Positions 13,230 to 38,019 of a stretch of 64,000 nt of DNA are shown piece after piece. A program made the translations under genes and the position numbers. The notes beneath the pieces were generated by a model, which worked only from the letters and a program-made list of their open reading frames with translations, had not been told where the DNA came from and did no database searches. Each line of letters starts with the position of its first letter. Position 1 is the first letter of the stretch. The stretch lies in contig CM054182.1 of the NCBI GenBank assembly GCA_028829895.1, positions 64,820,879 to 64,884,878 of the forward strand, read 5' to 3'. The DNA is from Sinotaia quadrata. Lineage: Eukaryota > Mollusca > Gastropoda > Architaenioglossa > Viviparidae.

Positions 13230-13485
13230 ATCACAAAATGTGCCAATTGAAATGGCACTATATAGCCTAGTGTTCGATAGTACCATAAGATGTGTGAAAT
13301 TGAAATGGCACAATGTAGTGTTCAGCCTAAACACAGAATGTGCCAAAGTGAAATGGCACGATATACTGTTCAGCGTTAACATCAAATGTGTTAAATTCAA
13401 TTGGCACAATATAGTATTAATTCAGCCATAGCATAAAATGTGTTAAATTCAAATGGCACAATATATTATTAATTCAGCCTTAGCA
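13230..13485. repeat. ~50-bp degenerate tandem repeat
   Basis: Five units containing AATGTG..AATTGAAATGGCAC and TAG.GTTCAGC. The region before it (12611-13229) holds ATT-rich low complexity (12863-13050) and no gene. Confidence 0.85.
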
Positions 13486-13897
13486 TACGAGGAATGCAAA
13501 GTTACTAAAAAGATAACTAAATAAAAAACAGTTTTAGTGTATGGATTTATTTTCTTTTTTTTTATAATTTGCAGCTGACCTAACCTTTCTCTAAAATATA
13601 ACAAACAAACCATAGCCTATTTCAAAAAAACCCCAAACCCCGATTTGTAAAATAAAACACGACATGCGTTGTTGTGTACGGAACTGTTGGGTCTTAGTTA
13701 CACAGCCGTTGTGCACGGAGACACTCCCTAAACAAAATGTTTAACATTAAGAAGCATACACACGAAAGTGCAGAAATCTCAAAGGACAATTTACTGCAGA
13801 CGTAAGGCACTGTTAAGTTAGTGTCTGTTTAAACACACACATACGCACGCACACACACGCACGCACACACAACACACACGCACACACACAACACACA

Positions 13898-13929
<32 letters not shown>

Positions 13930-14860
13930 CACACACAGAGAAGGTTGCATTAAACATGCAATACGCTGAACCAGACAAGACGCCGACGACATTTGAGCCG
14001 GCATATTAAGGTTTACAAGGAAATTAACTGTAATCGACGAACAAAGAAAAGAGAACTGATCCCGACTTAGTTTCAGTAGGTTCCCCTTGGGCATCCGTGG
14101 TGGGGTACTTCAAAATGAGGTAACTGTACAAAAAGTGACATCAAAATTGTTCCACAATCTCAACGAATAAAATCGGAAGTGTTGTCAAAGACACAAAGTT
14201 ATCCAGTCAAAGGACATTTTTTTTTAAATGGACAAAAAAATACATCCGTTTTTGGATACTCTTTCTAGAGATGCTATTTACTCGTCTGTAAGTTTGTCTT
14301 GTAATTAGCAGAGCTTTCATTAAACTTTTGTGGTTTATGGATAAGTTCACGTTTATGCATATTTGCGCGTGTGGGCATGCGCATATGTGTGTTACGTACA
14401 GAGTGCATTAATGGTATGTACAAGTACGTTACATATTAACTAAACTCAATCTCTCATTCAATCACCAGTTTGTACAATCAATCAGTCAACAAATCAGGAA
14501 CAGTGTACTTTTTGTTGTTGTTGTTTAGTCACGTACGCAGCAGTAAAATAAAGAAATATCGTAAATATGTTTAGCACCCGATTTTCGGAACCTCTGAATA
14601 TAATCCCACCGAGTTCTAGCCTGGGAACAAACCCTTGCTGGCACCTCTCCAATTTTTGGCGGTGAGCGAAGAACTAGCAAGCACATTCATTTTGCCTGTA
14701 CTGCGTCAATGGACTAATGGTCACTACTGACTAAACTTCATTGGCCTTCTTGGTCACTCATTCATTATTATGTCCACCTATCCTTTCATCCATTAACCGT
14801 ATCTTCCGTATCCAGTCATCCGCCGACACATCAATTTGCCAATTATTTTTTCATCTTAAT
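13486..14860. repeat. (CA)n/(CG,CA) tract in otherwise unique DNA
   Basis: ACACACGCACGCAC-type repeat at about 13832-13937. The remaining sequence has no recognised gene, though TGTTGTTGTTG occurs near 14512. Confidence 0.7.
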
Positions 14861-14861
14861 T

Positions 14862-15310
14862 TATCTTGTTTTGTTGCTGACTAAGCCGGGTATTATTTTG
14901 ACTTGTTTTGCTGCTGACTAAGCCGGGTATTATTTTGACTTGTTTTGTTGCTGACTAAGCCGGGTATTATTTTGACTTGTTTTGTTGCTGACTAAGTCGG
15001 GTATTATTTTGACTTGTTTTGTTGCTAAGTCGGGTATTATTTTGACTTGTTTTGTTGCTGACTAAGTCGGGTATTATTTTGACTTGTTTTGTTGCTAAGC
15101 CCGGTATTATTTTGACTTATTTTGTTGCTGACTAAAAAAGCCGGGTATTATTTTGTCTTGTTTTGTTGCTGATTAAGTCGGGTATTAATTTGACTTGTTT
15201 TGTTGCTGACTAAGTCGGGTATTAATTTGACTTGTTTTGTTGCTGACTAAGTCGGGTATTATTTTGACTTGTTTGCTGCTGACTAAGCCTGGTATATATA
15301 TATATATTGA
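14862..15310. repeat. 37-bp minisatellite
   Basis: About twelve units of CTGACTAAGCCGGGTATTAT + TTTGACTTGTTTTGTTG at 37-bp spacing, followed by a short (TA)n. Confidence 0.93.
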
Positions 15311-15912
15311 TTGATTTACGAGAGCTGAGGAAAGAGCACAGTGCTGTGAGAAACTGGTGAACGTGTTTGCATGCTGAAAACCAAACCTTTTCTTTAAATT
15401 TACGATATTTATTACAGTCTATATTTTATTTACATGACGGCTGTACAAATTAAAAACAGAAAAGTTGGGAATAATACTAAATAAGTCATTCAACAATTCA
15501 TTTGGGAAAATAGATTACGCTGAGGATAAATTACAGGCCGAGAAAGAAAAACATTTATGTACAGACGCACGACACACTATTTAATGGGAAAAAAAGACGG
15601 TGTGGTATTTCTGATAATGTTTACACAAACAATATTTAATGGAAGAAAGACGGTGTGGTATTTCTGATAATGTTTACACACACAGTATTTACATTACGAT
15701 CATACACATTAAAACAAACAAACAAACAGACTAGGCGTAATATTGGATGAGTTATTTCATAATTCATATGGGGAATGATGATTATTATGAGAATAAATTA
15801 GAATCGAAGAAAGAAAAAATATGTGTACACACAAATCACCACACACACATATACATATATACATTTGTATACTGATATATTATCTATTACATACACACAT
15901 GAACAGGCAGAC

Positions 15913-15949
<37 letters not shown>

Positions 15950-15997
15950 GAGAGAGAGATAGAGAGATAGAGAGAGATAGAGAGATAGAGAGAGATA

Positions 15998-16029
<32 letters not shown>

Positions 16030-16159
16030 TTTACATTAAGCCTGAGTTTGGGTGTGGAAGATATCGAAGAAAGTGACAATGCTCTTTGATATTAAAAAAA
16101 AATAAACTGAATATTGGTCTTAGTGTTCAATTATGTGCTTTCTGGACAGGTCATAGTCT
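15311..16159. repeat. Two-copy repeat and GAGA/GATA microsatellite 3' of UPF0728
   Basis: AAAAGACGGTGTGGTATTTC recurs at ~15594 and ~15645; (GA)n mixed with GATAGAGA covers about 15915-16030. This is the downstream flank of the UPF0728 gene. Confidence 0.8.
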
Positions 16160-16832
16160 TTAAAATGCTTTCCGAACAGCTTGTAATGCATCTTTGCACA
16201 GGGAGTCCAGTTGTCCATCTCCACCTACAACACGTAAATGTGTCAGACATCACTTTCAAAGCAATCTTAGGGATATTTGTTCACGAATTTCAATAAGTCT
16301 GATCTACATATGAAAACCTCACGAGATTTATCGAATCGATAAAATGCACCTGATATCACATGCGATTCCTGACATATAATACATTCTTGACAACTTATAC
16401 ATATAAGACATTATAATTACTAACTTCATGCGTGCCTGACAATCCATTTGTGATTCATAAATACCTGAAATACATTATATTTCTAACGTGCCATTCGTGG
16501 CACCATTGGTATTGGAGAAATATTTTATTTATAAATGACAGGCAATATGGAAAGGAGAGTTAAAATGACGTAAACATTTTATTTATAAATAACAGGCATT
16601 ATGGAAAGGAAAGTTAAAGTGACGTAAACATTTAAGACAGAGACTAGACAGAGAGGGAAAGTGAAAAGAGAAACAACGCTTTAATAGTATTTCACTAGCC
16701 ATTGGAGAGGGAAAAAATGACAACTTTAGAGATGTTTTTGTGAAACACGAAAACGAAACTGCTGCTCCCTCTCTCTTTCTCATAAACAAAATTGCTATTC
16801 AATTCTCTCTGTCACACACAAACACGCACACA

Positions 16833-16900
<68 letters not shown>

Positions 16901-19900
16901 ATAGAGAAACTTATAATTTTAAAAATGAAAATGAATTCATACTATTTTCTTCTAATTTTGAAAAGTAAATTGCAATTTAATGTTTGTTTCATATCAGCAT
17001 AACTTAGAGAGATAAAAATATAAATAAATAAGTGAATACATAATTAAATTAAAATTAACGCATCTTTAATAAAAGCAAGAAAATATAGGAAATAATAATT
17101 AATCACCATATTCCAGTTTGCGAATGTCACACTGGAAAACAAGTTCTCCATTAACCCAAATCTCCACCACATTTCTGTCCTTGATACACACCAGCTCTAT
17201 GGTGTGGCCATCGGTCTGCAGGATGGCTGCACCAAACACCACGACATTTAATATGCAAGCTCATTCAAATCAAAGTGCAAAAACGTTAAACATGTTGATG
17301 GATGTGTTTATAAACGTCTCTACTTTTCTTTAACAAAGAAACTCACAACACTTTCACTCTTCATATTGTTTCATTTCTTTAACAAAGAAACTCACAACAC
17401 TTTCACTCTTCATATTGTTTCATTTCTTTAACAAAGAAACTCACAACACTTTCACTCTTCATATTGTTTCATTTCTTTAACAAAGAAATTCACAACACTT
17501 TCACTCTTCATATTGTTTCATTTCTTTAACAAAGAAACTCACAACACTTTCACTCTTCATATTGTTTCATATTGTTTCACTTGTTTCAATTCCAGCATGG
17601 ATAAGCATTGCTGTTATATCCACAATGCAGCTGTTTCGATTTAATTCAGAGCGATTTGAGTTTACGTACATCATCACGAACGATCTAATGTAGAAACGTG
17701 CATGTGTATATTTATGTATGTGTGTGTATGTTTGTGTGTACAATTTCTCCTTTGTTGAGTGATATTTTAAATTAATACAAAGTCTCTCAGTCATTCAATG
17801 TCTTACTAAATATATTAACAGTAAAATGCTTTTTATTCTAACATAATGAATATTGTAGCTGCAACCCAGTAACTGGGTGATTATTCGATTTATTTGGAAT
17901 ACAACCCATCCTGTTACGCGTTCTGAATGCAATCCATTAATTAATCGACTTAATTTAATTAGAGCCCACTCGACACTCTACTGACTTTATTTACCATCTG
18001 AGTAATTACTTCATTATTTTAGATACTCCATTGACTACTTCCTTAACTTTGAATAGTGATCAATAATTAAGAAATAATCTTTTGAGTAATTAAATTAATA
18101 TAAATTTGGCGCACTGAGCATTCAACTAATTTTCAAACCAAATTTGCCAGCAGTGATTGGCTTACAACATATAGAGACCAATGAATATTTACTTTGATTA
18201 CAGCCTAGAGATTAAATAAAAATTTAGAAACAGCAAAATGGTTTTTATTTATTTACACTGGATACCAACCGATTGAATAATCAACTTTCTTCATTATTGC
18301 TTTATGTCATGAGTACTCATTTTACTTTGGATACTTCTCAATGATCACTTAACTTATTTTGGATAAAACCCTGTGAACGCTTAGTTTGGATACAACCCTG
18401 TGAACATTTGACTTAGTTTGGATAGAATCATGTGAACACTAACTAGTTTAGGTACAACCCTGTGTATACTTGGCTTAGTTTGGATACAACCCTGTGAACA
18501 TTTGACTTTGTGTGACGCCAACGCCATCTTGTTAATGGATAAGATTATTATTAATTAATCATCCATAACAAATTACAAGTGATGAGAATATTAATTTATG
18601 TTATTAATAATTCTCCAGAAGACACCACTCGTCTCTCTCACTTGGCGGATATGCGGGCGCTGTAAACGTTTTCTCTCTTCCACTACATCAAAGACAAACA
18701 TTTACCGTCACACAGTATTCCCATAGGTGGAACACTTCTTACTAAAGAAGAAGACAAATCCGTCTTTAATCTATATTTAGCAAGCCCCAATCCATATTAA
18801 TATAATCACAACAATGTTCAATTAATGCTGGACAATCATTCAGTTTATCCTAGCATAGACATAAGAAATCAATAAAATAAATATATAATCAAGTTTGTGG
18901 ATATCATCATGGAAATGAGAGTAGAGTTTTGGAAAAGTAATTAAAGCCAATACACATAACCTGTTCAAAGATGGCGGTTGTCGCAGCACATGTTTTACAA
19001 TCACGTGGTTTGCAACAAGTCATTGCCTTTCATATTTAGGTGAGGTCCCACATGTCCCTTCTAGAGGCACGTTACACAACTGCTTCAGAATCTTTGACAT
19101 TGCTCTCCAAGCACTCTGTAGTGAATCATCCTGAATTTCACATCAGGAGGAATGTTCTTGATTTTCCATGTGCATTTACTCAACACACCACAAGGAACAT
19201 TCCAATAATCTTCATGAATTCTCAAGAACAAACTCTGGCCAGAAATCTCTGCCAAATTGGTTCTCAAATGGAACACACAAGAATCATCTTACAGCAACAC
19301 AGTTTACTGATAAGTTGACAACAACGCTGGATGCACACACCAACATATTCAAGTAGAGTACGGGTATTCATTTTAGCTTGAAGTGGCAACCAAAAAGGCT
19401 TGCTCTGCTATGCAAAAGTCAAATCAAGGCAGCAAAATCTTCAGCAATATTTCATCTGTAAATTCCTTTCTTACAAACATTATCAACTTACAAATCCTGT
19501 AACAATTTCATTAGCCAGATACACACACAGCATAAGAAATATAGAATAAATCAAAATTCACAAGTATAATGTAAAATGTAGTCAAATTAATGAACATAGT
19601 AATAATGGTTCAATTACATAAGCATCCTCCAATTTAAATCATAGATCAATAGCAAACATGTACGAAATATTCTAAGTCCATTCTTTCTTTATCAGTCAGT
19701 TAACTTACCATAAGATAATGATTACCTTTATGAATGGACTCGAGTTATGTTCATATTCAAAGTGATAGAATAGAGTATTACTTCAACAAAGTAACTTCAT
19801 GTCCATCTCCAATGGATACAATTTGTGATGAGCTACTGTGAAACTATTAGAAAAACTACACATCCACTTTGAACTGGTTTATATTGCGTCAGCAATTTTC

Positions 19901-20298
19901 TAGCATATTCTCAACTCGAGTTGTTTACTCCAACTCTGACACTTACAAAAAAATACCATCATAAGGAATGCCCAAGACTGGTCACTTTGACAATTTAACA
20001 GTTCAGCCTAGAAAGCCTAGAAATAGAGATAGGCAAACTTACTCCACCAGTTTGGACACAACCGTGTGATCTATAACTTAGTTTAGATACAATCCTCTGA
20101 CACTTGACTTAGGTTGAATACAACCTTGCGAACATTTAAGGTAGTTTGAATACTGATCTGTGAAATAATTGACTTTCGATAAACCCAGTAAATAATCGAC
20201 TTACTTTGGAGTCCATTTAGCCGGGCCGTTCGATGGTCAACAATGCCACATGCCTCATATGGACCGTAGTGGATAAAGGCCTTGGCATTGGGTGGCAT
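16160..20298 (-). CDS. C10orf53: UPF0728 family protein (C10orf53 homologue), 3 exons, 92 aa
   Basis: Minus-strand gene with coding exons complement(20205..20298), complement(17107..17226) and complement(16160..16224): 94+120+65 nt = 93 codons including TAA. Introns are 17227-20204 (donor GTAAGT) and 16225-17106 (donor GTGATT), both phase 1. Exon 1 starts MPPNAKAFIHYGPYEACG and carries the family's N-terminal xYGPYxxxG signature. Exon 2 has TDGHTIELVCIKDRNVVEIW followed by VNGELVFQCDI and KLEYG. Exon 3 has GGDGQLDSLCKDALQAVRKAF, then the stop. Order and length agree with the vertebrate UPF0728 protein, which is about 92 aa. The function of the family is not established; I see no signal peptide or membrane segment. 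The ATG at 20298 is chosen because it aligns with the family start; upstream in-frame codons before it lack an ATG. Intron 1 holds a 49-bp tandem array and a 1.5-kb dispersed element. I found no clear polyadenylation signal close to the stop. Exon structure is inferred from splice signals and family similarity, not from transcripts. Confidence 0.9.
16800..16896. repeat. (CA)n in UPF0728 intron 2
   Basis: A pure CA tract at 16833-16894. Just upstream, around 16540-16640, two copies of a ~60-bp block with AACATTTTATTTATAAAT..CAGGCA occur. Confidence 0.92.
17331..17580. repeat. 49-bp minisatellite in UPF0728 intron 1
   Basis: Five near-identical units of TTTCTTTAACAAAGAAACTC + ACAACACTTTCACTCTTCAT + ATTGTTTCA. 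Confidence 0.95.
18362..18509. repeat. 32-bp satellite in UPF0728 intron 1, left of element
   Basis: Units TTTGGATACAACCCTGTGAA + CATTTGACTTAG. The array resumes at 20050-20160 on the other side of the dispersed element. The unit resembles the ~32-bp satellite at 3.1-5.1 kb (ATACAACC...TGA...GACTTA). Confidence 0.85.
18510..20049. mobile_element. Dispersed element, copy 2, in UPF0728 intron 1
   Basis: It starts GTGTGACGCCAACGCC, shares the TTAATTAATCATCCATAAC-type AT-rich leader with copy 1 and ends like copy 1 (CCAACTCTGACAC..., CCATCATAAGGAATG, ...CTTACTCCAC). It interrupts a 32-bp satellite array (unit starting TTTGGATACAACCC) that resumes at 20050. A second block shared with copy 3 includes CACTTGGCGGAT near 18640. 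No transposase was seen. Confidence 0.6.
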
Positions 20299-21217
20299 GG
20301 CAAGACTATAAAAAGCATCATAGTTTAAAGAAAGTCTTTTCTCTGCCGCCAAAGTAAACAGTTAATACGAACAGCAAATAAAAGACTATAGCAACAATAA
20401 AGAATGAACATTTTATGTGAAATTCAATATTGACCAAATGATACATTTCCTGTATTTTTTCAAGTAATGAAATTAATTGAGGGATGTGATATGCAATGTA
20501 CATTACGTAAGTTGCATTATTAGGCTTTCTGAATTGCGTCTAAACATTCCATAGGGGCGTCTAGAACATATCTTAATTTGATCAAATAAAATCTTATCCA
20601 GAAATGAAAATTTTTGACAGCAGTGTTTTAAAAGAAATTAAATAACAAATCATTCTGTCGAATTTGTCGTTACGTCAAAACTCTATTTGATACGATTTTG
20701 ACAAACTTATAGTCATCAGTTATACACGTACAGTAATGTCATTTAATTTTCTTTTTAATGTTAGAAATATAATTAAGCTACGTTAAAGTCATTCATCGGA
20801 AATTTGCCCGAGCAAAAAAAAACCCCGGAAACACTCTGTTGTGTTCATTTTTATTATAGTATATGCAACAGGCTTAACACTTAATTATGAAAATTATATT
20901 ATAGCGCTAGTATACGATTACAAAAGAAAACAACAAAAATTTTAATTAAATATGATATCTCTAGATTTATGAAACAATGAACTTACGTTTTAATTCCTCT
21001 TGCTGCTTCAGGTTTCTAGGGAAGCGTTGTAGGTCTGCAGTAAATGCCGTAGACTTGCGAAATGAACACTTCAATTAAATAAACTGTGTATAACAATTAA
21101 AATTGTGTTATTAATTTATAATTTTGATATAAATGACATAGATAAGGCGGCAGTATGGTGAACAAAACAGGGTTGGGGGAGAGAGGAGAAGGTTGATTAA
21201 TAGCGCAGTCTGAAAAC
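20299..21217. promoter_or_regulatory. Shared intergenic region between divergent UPF0728 and NFU1
   Basis: The 919 bp between the two start codons is the only space for the promoters and 5' UTRs of both genes, which are transcribed away from each other. The sequence is AT-rich; I see no convincing TATA box in the right orientation for either gene and no obvious CpG island. A bidirectional promoter is inferred from the geometry alone. Confidence 0.45.
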
Positions 21218-34016
<12,799 letters not shown>

Positions 34017-34228
34017 AATATATTGGTGGAATTATTTATTTTTTTTATTTTAATTTTGCAGGCTATAAGATTTATCTTGAGACTTAATCATATACCCACA
34101 CATTGATTGCTTTCTGCCATTTGATATAAATCTTAATTTTGAATTCCAGGAACTTTTGGCATTAATAGATGATTTCTTGATACTTTGTGCAAATTTGATG
34201 AAAATGTAGTCACATAAATAAGATATAT

Positions 34229-34234
34229 AATAAA
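34229..34234 (+). terminator. Candidate NFU1 polyadenylation signal
   Basis: An AATAAA hexamer lies 213 nt after the NFU1 stop codon in AT-rich sequence. Other AT-rich hexamers nearby could also serve, so this is only a likely site. Confidence 0.4.
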
Positions 34235-34369
34235 TTTAAAATGAAAAACTTTAAAGAGTGTGAGGGAATATAAGAAAACCATTTGTCCAGTAAACACAGA
34301 TATTAACTGAGTCTTTTTTTTAATTATCTTGGAATTCAAATAGTATTCAGGTAGCTATTGTTTTATTGT

Positions 34370-34610
34370 TTGAGTGGCCATACACAGTTTTAAATGAATG
34401 TTTTATTATTTGACAGGGAGTGACCATATGCAGTTAGAAATGAATGTTTTATTTTGTTTGACAAGGGGTGATCATATGCAGTTGGAAATGAATGTGTTGT
34501 GGCCATACATAGTTGGACATGACTGTTTTATTGTTTGACATGGAGTGCAGTTGGAAATGAACGTTTTACTGTTTGACAAGGGGTGAACATATACAGTTGT
34601 AAATGATCTA
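34370..34610. repeat. ~60-bp degenerate tandem repeat 3' of NFU1
   Basis: Units with GGGTGA.CATATGCAGTT.GAAATGAATGTTTTATTGTTTGACA; four to five diverged copies. Confidence 0.85.
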
Positions 34611-34764
34611 ACTTCTTCACCGGCTTCTCACTTATCCTGCTGACAATACTAATACCAGTTGCTTAAGGAGTTAACATTTTTATGTCTAAAAATTATTGTT
34701 GATTAAGAAACTGGAATTACACTTTTTGTTATATCTTTATTAATAGTTTTCTTTCTCTTCAAAC

Positions 34765-35035
34765 TGAGTGAGATTGCTAAATAGGAATGGACACTACACT
34801 CAGTTCCTTCAGCCTCAGTGAGATTGCTAAATAGGAATGGACACTACACTCAGTTCCTTTAGCCTCCGTGAGATTGATAAATAGGAATGGCCACTACACT
34901 CAGTTCCTTTAGCCTCAGTGAGATTGATAAATAGGAATGGGCACTACACTCAGTTCCTTTAGCCTCAGTGAGATTGATAAATAGGAATGGACACTACACT
35001 CAGTTCCTTTAGCCTCAGTGAGATTGCTGTTCATT
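34765..35035. repeat. 50-bp minisatellite
   Basis: Five units at exact 50-bp spacing, starting AGTGAGATTGCTAAATAGGA. Variation is limited to a few sites. Confidence 0.93.
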
Positions 35036-35709
35036 TGATTCATGGGACATTCTGTTTTGTGGAATGTTGTCATGCTAGCCTATTGATGAGTTGTTGGCTA
35101 AGCATGAAGTTCATGTCAGTTCAGCAATACTTAGAGGCATTTTTACTGGCAAACTATTAAAGTCTATAGTGTCACAAAAATTAAGTATTGAACTTTTTTT
35201 TAAATTGACTTTTCCATGCAGTTTATTAACCCTACCAAAATCACTCAAGCAGTACAAGGGAGAAACTAGTAATTCATAAATTAAGTAATGAAAGTGATTT
35301 ATTGAAATTGTGTATCGTTCTACTCTATGTTAGTTATTTTTGTATGAAGTTTTTGTATTTGTGTATTATGCCACCCTTTGGGAAAGGTCCATTGAATTCT
35401 ACAGTGAGTTGTCTGTAAATCTGTTATCTTAACATTGTTAGCACTCTGTACATGTGTTTTCTTATAGACAGTATGTTTAAAGACATATTAGCAAACTGTT
35501 ATTAAATGTACTTTCACTTTTTTAATTGTTTAATCTGGTTACACTATTACCCTGGTCTGATATAGAGCTTTTTCGATATAATACTCTTTCTAGAAGTTTT
35601 TTGTAATTATGAAAATTCATAAAATTAGTCCATCACACCTCTAGCAAGTTAGACCCTGATTTCACCAAGTAAAAAAAATCCCTGACAACTTCCAATAATG
35701 TAAAAAAAA

Positions 35710-35850
35710 ACATGTACATAAACAATCAGAGGCCCTTATTTCAAATGTACATAACCAGTCAGATGCCCTTCTTTCAAATGTACATAACCAGAGGCCCTTC
35801 TTTCAAGTGTACATAACCAATCAGAGGCTCTTCTTTCAAATGTACACTGT
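35710..35850. repeat. ~33-bp tandem repeat
   Basis: Four units of ACATAACCAGTCAGAGGCCC + TTCTTTCAAATGT. Confidence 0.85.
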
Positions 35851-36000
35851 CATTATTGCTCATAATTATGCAGTGCATATGTCTAATTAGTGCACATAAG
35901 TACTATTAATCTATTTATTATTTATTGATTGATTAATATTTATTTATTGTTTATTGTTAGCTGTTATCTTCATACATCATGCAAAATACACATATATCTT

Positions 36001-36018
36001 GGGGGGGGGGGGGGGGGG
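36001..36018. repeat. Poly-G run of 18
   Basis: An uninterrupted G18 in AT-rich intergenic DNA, with potential for G-quadruplex formation. 36019-36890 has no recognised feature. Confidence 0.9.
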
Positions 36019-36889
36019 AATAATCAAATTGGAATGAATCTCTGTATTTGTAGTTTTAAAATGACCCCCCACAGACAACATTTTGGTAAGTGCTTTTTTT
36101 TACTAGGAATATGGGTATTACTATGGTCTTATTGGGACTGCACTATGTTATGTTAAACATATTGTAAATAATGTATATCTATATGTGTATATTTCTTCCG
36201 CTTTGGTATACACGAGTTTGTATGTGTATTATATTTTGGTATACTTTCTGTATGTATGTTGTGTACTGCAACTGATGTTGTAGAAGTGTGTAATTGTGTG
36301 GATTAGAATTATTACACACTTGTGTTACCCTCATTTGCAGTGTTCTTATAGCAGGAGAGTGGTCAAATCAAGTTTTACATGGAAACCTATATATGCATAT
36401 GGAAACTATTTCTTAGTTTGAGTCCTCTGTCACTATCACTTCATATCTCTCTGTTTTTGTACATTACTTACTTTGTATAACTAGTTGTCACCAACATGTG
36501 CAGCACCAGAGCAAAATGTTTTATTAAATAGACAAATACTTTGCAGTTGATAATTAATTATCCACAGTTTATTCTGTTGAAAATAAAAACCGAATTTATG
36601 TCAAATTCAGTACTTAACAGGTGAGATTGTGCATATTACTTCTGCATAATCATTATTTTCTATTAGGATTTTAAAGCATACCTGAAAAGTATCATGGATA
36701 CTGTGGAATGCGGTATTTACAGCTTAATAGCCATGATTTTTATTTTTTAAAATATCATTTAGTGCTTCACCTGTAACACAAGGGCACATCTGAAATAAAA
36801 TGGTTTTAATCAAAAATGTGTTTATAAGTATTTTGCTTTAATCACATTTTTAGAAAAATTAAATTACTTATTATTGTTAGGATGCATAT

Positions 36890-36890
<1 letters not shown>

Positions 36891-36953
<63 letters not shown>
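36891..36953. repeat. (TG)n microsatellite
   Basis: A pure TG tract of about 30 units in intergenic DNA. Confidence 0.95.
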
Positions 36954-36956
<3 letters not shown>

Positions 36957-37659
36957 TTCACTATTTCAATCCTCTGCCAAGAAAAGTGCCACCAAATTGA
37001 GAACTATTTTAGTTTGAGAATTGTTTGTCGTTTCATCAGTACTGAGAAATAGTCTTGAAAAAATTGCTTGGCGTTAATTGAAAAGTAGCTGTTGCCTGGG
37101 CCATGTAGGCCTACTTTGAACGAGGATAGTTTCATTATGACTGCTCAGTTAAACTTACAACCGTATTCACGCACACACACACACGCACACACATGATTCA
37201 TTGCAAATTTTCATCCTTTTTAATAGTTCTATGTCTAGTTTTGATATTTCATTACTGACTTCTTTCACTTTTGTGAATTCATAATGAATGCTTTCAGTCT
37301 TGTTAATTCATAAAGTCGTTTAATACTTTAACAACATTCTCCTAATAGGACTCTTGAAATAATGTATTATTTTCCAAACATCATTATATTGGTAATTGCA
37401 AAAATAGTAACACGTGACATTTAAACGTGGCATCATCTCCATGTGTATTCTGATTGATTTTCAAGAGATCTCAAAGGCATTTACTAAAAAGTTCCTGTTA
37501 TTACTTCCCTTATTGCTGATAGTTTTTGCAGATCGATGGCGGCCATTGGTATACTTGAACAGCTAGCTATAACTGTTAAATATTAAACATCTTATTATTT
37601 TGTGCGAATAACATATTTATGGTGAAAATTCTCTATTTTATATAGGCCTGTATATGTGT

Positions 37660-38008
37660 GTGTAAAGGGTCAAGAAAAGAATGTATTTGATACGCTAGAA
37701 CGACTAATAGTCTAATACAGTGGCAGCCAGAGTCTATTCGCAGTAGTAGAGTGTAAACACCAGTAAAGACTTGGTCGAGCGCCCAATAGACGGCTGGCCT
37801 CGATTGTTTTGGTACAGGTGAATCATTCTGACTATTCTTTGATGAAGCAACGGCGATCAGTTTTTCACGTGAGGTGAATATAATTCTATAAGCTCTTACA
37901 CTAGCGCCTTGCTCGCTCGACAATCCGGTCGGTCGCACTGCAGGTACACTAGAAAGACTTGAGCCACGTGTGATTCGTCTGTGACGCGTCCCTCTGTTTG
38001 TCAGGTAA
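37660..38008 (+). other. CpG-richer patch ending in a donor-like site
   Basis: The sequence here has more CpG than its AT-rich surroundings (TCGAGCGCCCAATAGACG, GCTCGCTCGACAATCCGG, GTGACGCGTCC) and ends in GTCAG followed by GTAAAG at ~38004. It could be a promoter plus non-coding first exon of Kazal copy A, but there is no direct evidence. Confidence 0.25.
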
Positions 38009-38019
38009 AGTCTTGATGC

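Noticed and set aside
20299..20352. N-terminal extension of the UPF0728 first exon (EKRLSLNYDAFYSLA before the ATG)
   Set aside because: It has no ATG and the family's proteins begin at the MPPNA-type start; the extension is an open 5' UTR stretch.
37537..37587. Short MAAIGILEQLAITVKY frame resembling a first exon
   Set aside because: It ends in a stop after 16 codons with only a weak donor (GTTAAA) and no compatible downstream exon.
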